The notes beneath the pieces were generated by a model. That model made no database searches. It saw only the letters and a list, made by a program, of their open reading frames with translations, and was not told the DNA's origin. A stretch of DNA of 64,000 bases, from the NCBI GenBank assembly GCA_021014325.1, contig CM037472.1, forward strand, positions 9,176,001 through 9,240,000. The letters are read 5' to 3'. Below are positions 28,801 to 37,800 of the stretch, piece by piece. Within the stretch, counting starts at the first letter, position 1; every line of letters begins with the position of its first letter. The translations under genes were made by a program, and so were the position numbers. Source of the stretch: Plazaster borealis. Taxonomy: Eukaryota; Echinodermata; Asteroidea; Forcipulatida; Labidiasteridae.

Positions 28801-31800
28801 TGATTTACCAGTACAATAAAACATTAAATTGATTTAAACCATTACATTCAAATACATTGAGTAATCTCCGACTTACTGGGACATGTTTCGCAGCAATCTC
28901 CCTCTCTGATGATCGGATTCGTACATTTTCCTGGTCTGCATTTAATAAGAGAACACTCCACCACGGGTATCTGTGCATTGCAGAAAATTAATGGATACAA
29001 TTTAATTACAAAGTGTGCCAGTAATAACTGTATTATAACTATTATGACTATTTTTACGAAACATGATTTTACACTGTTAATTTAATCACCTTGAAAAGGT
29101 AACCAGTAAATTTGTATTACATGTTTTGCAACGAAGTGCGTTTGGAATGAAATTAGGGAAAATATTTCGATCACCAATAATCGATAACTAATAATAATGA
29201 CGTGATCGTACCCCTGAGTCCATGCGACACTCGCATGACTTGCACTTGTCAACCTTGAAGACGGCCCCGCTCTCGTAAAATGATTTCATGTACCAGCAGC
29301 CATTGAGGGTGGGCCAATCTGGGGGTTTCTGGTGCTCCTGTTAAGAGAGACAAACGAGAAAGAATGACAATAAATAACGGACAATCACTCGCCGTTGTTT
29401 CCTTTAGTCTAAGCCCATTTTTTTGATAGGAACAAGGAACAAGGAACTGTTACTTTTTGAGGGGGTTATTGCAGAACCAACACCGACTTGAGGACATGAA
29501 AATAGTTCGTACGAAATACTGAAAACGCCCAAGCACCACTAACATGCTGATTGAACTGTTCCTTTTGAAAGGAGGAAAAAATAGATAAAGACTGCGAAGT
29601 GGGGCTAGGACTTGAGCCAAACACGTGTGCTTTGAACTTGAGGTTCGAACCGAATAAGTAAGTTATTGATTGTAACATTATGTTTTCCTGTCATCGAACA
29701 CATCCGGGAGAAGTGCCAGGTAGAGGCGAAAATGCAAACTGTACGGGGCCCACCGTTTTTTTTATTTATTTCAACACACATTCGGTGGTAATGTTTTGTG
29801 CTATTACATATAACTGTAATAAACTCATTGCATTGGCTGCCATCGCTGAGGTCAAACAATGGAAACGAGCACGCGTGTACGCGCCGCGCACAACTCTCAG
29901 CCAATGATAGGTCTTCATTGACCTAAGCAGAGAGGGCGCTGTTTGGGTCTCTTAACGTATCGTGCAAGGTGGTCTATTAAACACAATCGGCCTAAAAACA
30001 ATTTTTGAAAATGAACTTACTATGTGTTCAATTTGATTCCAGATCTCATCGTATCCTTCAGATAATACCTGCACCTGATTGTTTAGGTTGTTGATCTGGT
30101 CACATGTCAAAGCACACATTCCTTTTAGTGTTCCCTCCGTGGGTGGCGCGTTAGGGTGCACGAACTCCGAGTTGGTGAGGGGTGGGGTGAAAGGGGGGTC
30201 ATATGGAATGGGTGGAGGCATCACACCCTGGTTGGGGTCGTTGTTGTGGCTGCCGAAGCTCACGCCGTGGCTGGGAATGTTGCTCTCGGGACGGGCGCTG
30301 TTGCTGGCATCGGCGCTGTCGCTGTGGGTGTTGCTGGCTGCGTTGGTTCCTGATGCACTTTCAGGTCCAGGCATAGACGCTATGGACAGAAAAACAAAAA
30401 TCAAAATCAAAATTGAATCAAAGAAGTGAGTTCATTTGTTTCCTGACACTCTTAACGCAACTTTCATCCCTTTTCGACGCATGCTTTCAAACAATAAACC
30501 TACAATTATTTTATTTACGAGGACTAAGAATTGCAAAAGAATCATTTGCTTCTTAGTCAAAAAAATGGGGAGTTGCTCTTCGTAACGATAACTCCGAAAA
30601 ACATCAAATACAAAATAAAATGAATTTAACTTTTTCAAAACAGCTGCATTTGACTCAAGTTCTGATGGCTGAATGTTGGTTCAATTCCCCGCAGTGCCAC
30701 GTATATGTCCTTGAGTAAGGCACTTAACCATAATTGCTTCTCCTAACCTAGGTGTATAAATGGGAATTTGAGAGGGCTGCGACAGTATTGTGTTTGAGCA
30801 GCAGGGGGTTGTACGCTTTCAAAGGAAGTTGAGAAAGTTTGAAAGTTTGAGGAATGGGTAGGCCTATGCCTGATGGGATAATTATGTTGTAAAGTGCCTT
30901 GATCTAGCTACTAGGATATAAGAACCAAGTACTATTAGTACTATTATTATATTATTAATATTAGCATAGTAATAGTTAAATAGGGGCCTACTTTTAGCAA
31001 GTGTCAAAACGTCAGACAAAACTAACTGGGAAAACACTTTAGTTTGACAAATGGTATTTTTGTTTCTGTAGGGGACACTCTATTGGGTGCAGACGCCATT
31101 GAAAAACACCCGAACTCTAAAACATCTGGTTTGCAAAATTTAGCACAATAATAAGGTAAACCATACGTGTTCATTTGAATGTGACATTGGTTAGTGCATG
31201 AACTCTTCTTAGAAGACAAGTTATAAATTGCCAGAACGTGTAAACAGCTGACAAATTTGCGGTGATCGTAATCATGTTTTACGAGGCGTTACATTATTGA
31301 TAACATTCTTTCAAGTGCTTTAGCCGAGCACAGCTGGGGATTATGTAGTATCGAGTGATGTGCTCATGTTAACTCATGTGACAAGGACATGAGGGCGGTG
31401 TGGGCGGAGTCCAGATATGTCGTTAACCTTAAGGATCAAGGCTTCATGATCTTCTTAGTTAATTTGAGTTGAAATAACCGATGACGAAAACGAAGCTTTG
31501 AAGTTAAAGCTCTAACCGACTTCCTGGACGAGTGAGCTAAACCAGGTTTAAACCAGAGCAACCTGAAAGCCACAAAACTTTAGTCGGTGTTTTTTTGTTT
31601 TGCATGAAATCATTTTCAGCTTGCTTATTAAAATCAAATCAAACACAAGAACTGGGCGTTTTCCCTGCGATCTTCTGTAGATTGAAATCGCTGGAGATGC
31701 TCAACCTATTTAAGTAGCACTTCTTATCAAGCTACAGACTTTCATGTCCCCGGGAAACCCTTGACTGCCGTCATTTGATTCTTTCTCATTTACAATTGTA

Positions 31801-34800
31801 GGCCTATCTGAATTTAGTCTGCATTATGCAAGTTAAGGAATGAATCTTGATTATGAAATGGGATTTATCTCACTTTTTCTAAAATAATTGAATGAACAAG
31901 TTTATTCATTCAACATGACACATTCGTTCTTTTCAATAGTTTGGGGTTGAACAACGAACAATTCACCAGAGCGGGACTTGAACATGCGACCTCGGGATTT
32001 ACGTTCCGGCGCTCTACCAACTGAGCTATCTAGCCCTATGTTGTCGGTCTCCCTATTTTGTCAATATCTTAGTTCTTGGGGTGCCAGTCAGAAGCCATCC
32101 AATAATGTTGTTCTACCTGAGAAACACCGCTCTATATTGCTGTTAAAATTACACGTGCACTGACATTTAAATTAATCATAACAAAACCACTCTCTCAATA
32201 TGCTTGACTAATTTTAGATTTAAGGGCTTAAAATACAGAGCTTATTTTTAAACCTTTATTTTACCATCAAATTATTGCAGGAACAGCATTTATCAAGTCG
32301 TGGCTTGTGGTGGACGTGTTCAACTTCAGAAGTGACTCATTAAAACAACTTCTCCGTATAGAGCATAGTGGATAATTTGGTACTCAAAGTAAACTTGACT
32401 GACAATAATTATTATCTTGGGTTTTATTTCAGTAGGCCTATACGGAGTAATTAAGTAATCGACATGGGCTAATTGACAGGTAATCCTAGAGTTAGGGGAA
32501 TAATTGATCGAGGTATTGGACATAGATGCAATGCATGCATAGGCGGGGCTCCGGAACGGGCCTGTTTAACTGGGGCATAGGCACAGACTATAAATACCAG
32601 GCTCGGGTCCTGGGCAAAGTCGCAAAAAGAAGAAGATATTAATAGGATAATAAATCAGTTTAAAGTTGAAAACTTCACGAATTGTACACAGTGCATGACG
32701 AAATAGGTCACCTTCATAAATCATTGTTACAACGTGAAAGTAAAGTCCCCCGCGATCTCAGGTCATGTATCAACGACAGGTTTCGTCTCAAACGTGCCAC
32801 CAGCGAGTACACAACACAAAATCAACAATGGAGTTGTTTACACAAGGCCCTCAATTACTGACATAAAAAATATTAGCTTTTGTTGTATGGAAAGTGAATG
32901 TTATGGTACTTTTTAGTGTCTGGTTCAAAATAATCCGAAAGGAATTCTCACCATCACCGATCTGACTCGGTTGCGAATCATCCACAGAGGGAATGGGGTA
33001 GCTACTGGCGTAGCTCAGCTGGGAGGACGATGCAAACCCGAGGTCCATCACGCACCCTTGGCTAATTAAAACATCGTTGGTACTGGTACGGAATGCGAAC
33101 TTTACCGCGGCCAGGGTACCCTGCAAAGTAAGAGAGACACACACGCAAATCATTATCCAGAAATGTTGATACCATTAACCAATTAGAAGGCACTTCACGG
33201 ATGAATAAAGATAAGCTGCACTTTTGTTCTTTTTTCTTTTGTTCTTTTTTTACAAAAACAACATTATGTTATCCTTAGAATCATCTCTTCTTCTTCCGGG
33301 TCAATAGATTTAGGTCAATATAAAAATGAAATCCAACTGTTGAAAGAGATGTTTTGTTGTTGTTTACTTCACACCACGAACTCTGCTTTATTGAAGTACG
33401 GATTAAACATGAGTATGTTTATACTGCTAAAAACTCTGCAGTATATTGCCCATTATTGGCGTGTTGTGCCCCTAGTGTGGTTTGGACTCAAGCTCTGGTG
33501 TTTCTGATCAGCAGAGTGTAGGTTCGAGTCCCGGTGTTGACACTTGTGTCCTTAAGCAAGACACTTAACCAATATTGCTTCTTCCTTCGGGTGGGACATA
33601 AAGCTGCAGGTCCCGTGCGTTGTACGCAAAAGAACCAAGCTACACTTATCGCTAAGAGAAGGTGTTTAGCCCTGGTGTTTCTGATTGTGCCGCAGCACCA
33701 TGTAAACCCATAGGCCTAAGGTGCTACACTTAATGGGTCTCTTAATTCAAACAATTTCAAAAGCCTGTCTTAAAATGTTTCTCTTTGTTCAAGCGCCTCG
33801 AGTACTTTATTTGTAGGTACATGTGCTATAAGACCCCAGATTATTAACATGATGAAGAATATAATAGGCAGCACCCTAGCCCTTTTCTTAGCCAAAGCTG
33901 AACCAGTAACTAGACCCTCGATCTTAAAATAACACTCCGGATTAGTATTAGTATTATTAAAAAGAGTATCCTAATCCTGCTTTTTCAAACTCTCAAATTA
34001 CAAGATTAATCAGCGAGTTTCAACAAAGAGAAATGCTTCTCCATCACTTGTTATAATCCTTTAAAACGTGGTGTGCCCCCTACCCCCACACTGAAATGTT
34101 TCAGTCGGTTCTTTTCTGAGAAATGTTGCCCTTCTTGGGTTCTCGAAAATTGTAAGTGTATACAACCAAATCAAATCATCTAAAATAAGATACAGGCTAA
34201 CAAAAAACACAGAACGAATTCCATGCACAAAATCAAAACATTATTACTTGCAACGCGCCCTGACAATAAGTAAAAATGTCATTCGATAAATGGGTGAAAC
34301 CATAGATCAACACAAGTCTAACACTGCGGCCAGCATACCGTACCACACGCCTTGACCGCGAATCACTCAACGCGTGAATAATGATCCGGAAGGAATTGCA
34401 ATTCCTCAATTTTGTTCATGAAAAGGAAAGTGACCCATCGGGCAACAGACAACCTAATCAGACCCAAGGAAGATTGCTTCCTCAGTTAAAGAAATACCAA
34501 TCGCTGACAGAAGCTGTCGTACAGGGTTGCTCGCTCTAATCCTTCACAAAAATTAATGACAGAAAAAGCGACAACCTGGCTGACCGCTGTGGTTGACATA
34601 AATGTTTTAAGTGCAGAAAACCACGATTGAATGTGTAATGTGATCATTTATACGTTTTCCCCAGAACAGAAGTGTGTACATTCATAACATTCGTAATGAC
34701 AAGCGGAGTTGTTGATCACACTGTTACTCTAGATTCACAGATGTGAGTTTGTGTTGTTTATTATCACAGGCAAATGCCAAAGTCTTAGGAACAAGACTAC

Positions 34801-37800
34801 ACGAATGTTAAATTCCATACCCGTTTTATTTTATAACAGGACCAAGGAACACTGTAAAAGCTATTTGCATTTTTAAAACGATTCTGCTTGTGAAGTTAAA
34901 CGGAAAGTTTTTTTATTTTTAAAGTTGGGTACTTTATAGGGTTTAAAAGGGCTCTTTAAAGGGGTCTTTGCTTTCTTATTTAAAGCCACAAACCCTTTTT
35001 TAAGTGCTGTCCTAGCAGTATAATGTAACTCGAGTCTGCACGGAACCAGACACGGGGTTATAGTTGTAAAAAAACATGAATCTATACATCGTAGTCTTGT
35101 TTCAATCTACTGAACTCGAAAGGGTCATTCAACACTCAGAGAACCTAAGATAAGTCTTGGGGGTATCAGAAGGTTATAATTCATGGTCAATGTTAAATAG
35201 GGATTTAATTACATCCTGAATATGACATCCTATGTCTGGCTAATCTATATTTAAACATTGTATCCTCCAAAAGCTGACGGTCATTTTTACTCACCTTGAA
35301 ATCGGATACGTTATTCCGTCCCGTGACGCCTTTGCCTAGACGTAGCTTCATGTTGTCCGAGGGCATGTCTACGTAAAAGGACGACGGGAGAATCTTCAGC
35401 CCGATCAGCTGGCAGTCCATATAAAGAGTGACCAGGTTCCCCCGGACGTCCAACACGAATGTGTGCAACTCGGTATCCGACTTTTCGATGTTGAGCGGGG
35501 AGAACTCCACCTCGTTCTCCTTGGGCTCCCCGGAGCCGAACTCTGCGTACTGCACCACGGCGACGTCATTCCTCCGGTCGACGTGAAACCCGAAGCCGCG
35601 GGTTCTCCCGTTGGACCGGTCGATCGACACTATCGTGCCGCGATTCTTACTGTCCTGCGAGACGGTCGCAATTAACATGAACCCCTCGTCTTCCCTCATC
35701 GATGCCAGCAGTCTTTCCAGGGTGCTCTGGTCTGTGCCCAGATCTCGCTCCATGGGTCTCATTTTGAAGGCTCGGCTGCCATCTGGTGTTTTGGTTTCTC
35801 TGATTCCCGGCGTTCTCCCTGATATGCCGGCTGCATTTATGACGTCAATTTCATCAAAAGCTGCGAAAGGAATGCATTTAAAAAATAAAAGCCTTGAATT
35901 GAGGCTAAAACGTAACATAAGGCCTGTTTTGCTTTGCATTACCGGTACACTTGTTTGTACTCGCACCTTCTCGCTACGGCATAACTTTGCCGCCCTTTTC
36001 ATATCACACAATGGCATTAGACAAGGTATCCTTCATAGTCATTGCAACAGGCGACCAATCGCATGGCGTTGCTTTACCTTACAACCAAGAGTCGCTTACG
36101 GTAGCTAATCCGCAATAGCCTTAGCCGATTTCATGAGTTAACAAAAATCCTTAGCATATCAAATGCTTTCTTTATAACTTCATTTATACCCCTCACATTT
36201 CTAGCGTAGCAATTTGTCGCTAACTTCGTTAACACTAACAGAATTTAAAGGCACTGTATACGTTTGGTAATTACTCAAAATAAATATTAACATAAAAACT
36301 GACTTGGTAACGAGCAACGGAGAGCTGTTGATAGTAAAACATTGTGAGAAACGACTCCCTCTGAAGTAACGTAGTTTTTGACAAACAGGTAATTTCTCAC
36401 TAAAATTATAAACACTTCTTGCAAGAAGCGTTTATTCCTATCTGAAAGCACAATAATTTGTACAACAAGGGTGTTTTTTCTTTCATCATTTTCTTGCAAC
36501 TTCGATGACCAATTGAGCCCAAATTTTCACAGGCTTGTTATTTTATGCATATGGTGGGATACACCAAGTGACAACATTGGTCATTGACATTTTCCAAACA
36601 TGTTCAGTGCCTTTAAACGAAGCACAGAATGCTACAAAAAAGTAGCGCCATAAATTGGACCAAGTTCTGTCTGGGATGGAATGTCTCGTCACTCAGCATG
36701 AAAGTACACCGATAATACACCGACCTTATCAAAATAGCTACAGCTATGAAACTTGAGCCCACTAACAGAAAATATTGAAGAACACTAATGATGTTGTTTA
36801 ACTATAGCTTATAATACAGTATGTCTTAAAGAAACCCACGAGTGTGTCTGATCACAGTTTGTATCTAGGCTAGGCTCAGGGTCGTCTGGTGTAACATTTT
36901 GAACTGGAATTAAATTTGGTATGGTTTGTGCATTTTGTTTGAAACTGTTTTGTTCAGTCATCTGTCTGTATAAATTGTGAATATAGTTTATAAAGATTAG
37001 TGTTACTTAAATTGATGATAATCCCCAAAACCTGGACTGCCACAAATGGCCTGGAAAAGTTGAATTTATGATAAATGAAATGCTGAAATTGGTAGAAACC
37101 GCGTTGAGGTAAATTGTTCCAAACTGTGTCAATGAGAACACGCAAGAGTACATCCTATTTGAGAACATCTCAACACAGAATTTCCGCTTTCCTACACTGG
37201 AAATGTTAAGACTTTCTTTTCAATTAAACCACCTTCCAGTTTTCCTGTAAAAGACAGATATGTTCCGACATACATGCATTACAAATTGTCGTCCTTATTC
37301 GTTGTCAGATGACATTTTATAGGAGCCAATCTGCAAACCGACGCAATAATTACATCTAATTAAAAATTAATGCATTCTCTTAGTATAAAAAAAATAAAGT
37401 CACACAATATGTGTATGTGACAGAGTGGGTTTATACACGACGTTGAATATTAGAAATACTGCAAAATGTTGCTGAGAGCCACATAAGAAATAGTATCAAC
37501 ACATACAAAACGATGGCTGTTGTTTTATTTCAATCCCACTTTCGATCAAGGACTTCTTTTGTACTAAAAGTGGACAAATATAATTTTGTCTCGACTAAAT
37601 ATTTTAAGCTGCTTGTCTGAATGAATGTGTCCCCTGATGAAGTGATCTTATTATCAATCGCATAAAAAAAACACCCAAAACCCAGCAATCTAGAGGTACT
37701 AGACTGTTTATACCGCTTATTACATAGTATTTGTAAGGTTTGTGAATTACATTCCCCCCATTATTATGTTCCAGTCATTCCTGCGACTGTGTCTACTTTA

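Noticed and set aside
29605..29904. 99-codon intronic ORF with several Cys
   Set aside because: It lies inside thrombospondin intron 4, has no flanking splice sites in phase, and matches no domain I know.
30079..30429. Gly/Trp-rich plus-strand ORFs opposite exon 4
   Set aside because: Antisense of the low-complexity linker of exon 4.
35463..36108. Plus-strand ORFs opposite thrombospondin exon 2
   Set aside because: Shadow frames of a GC-rich exon; the minus-strand frame has clear TSPN similarity.
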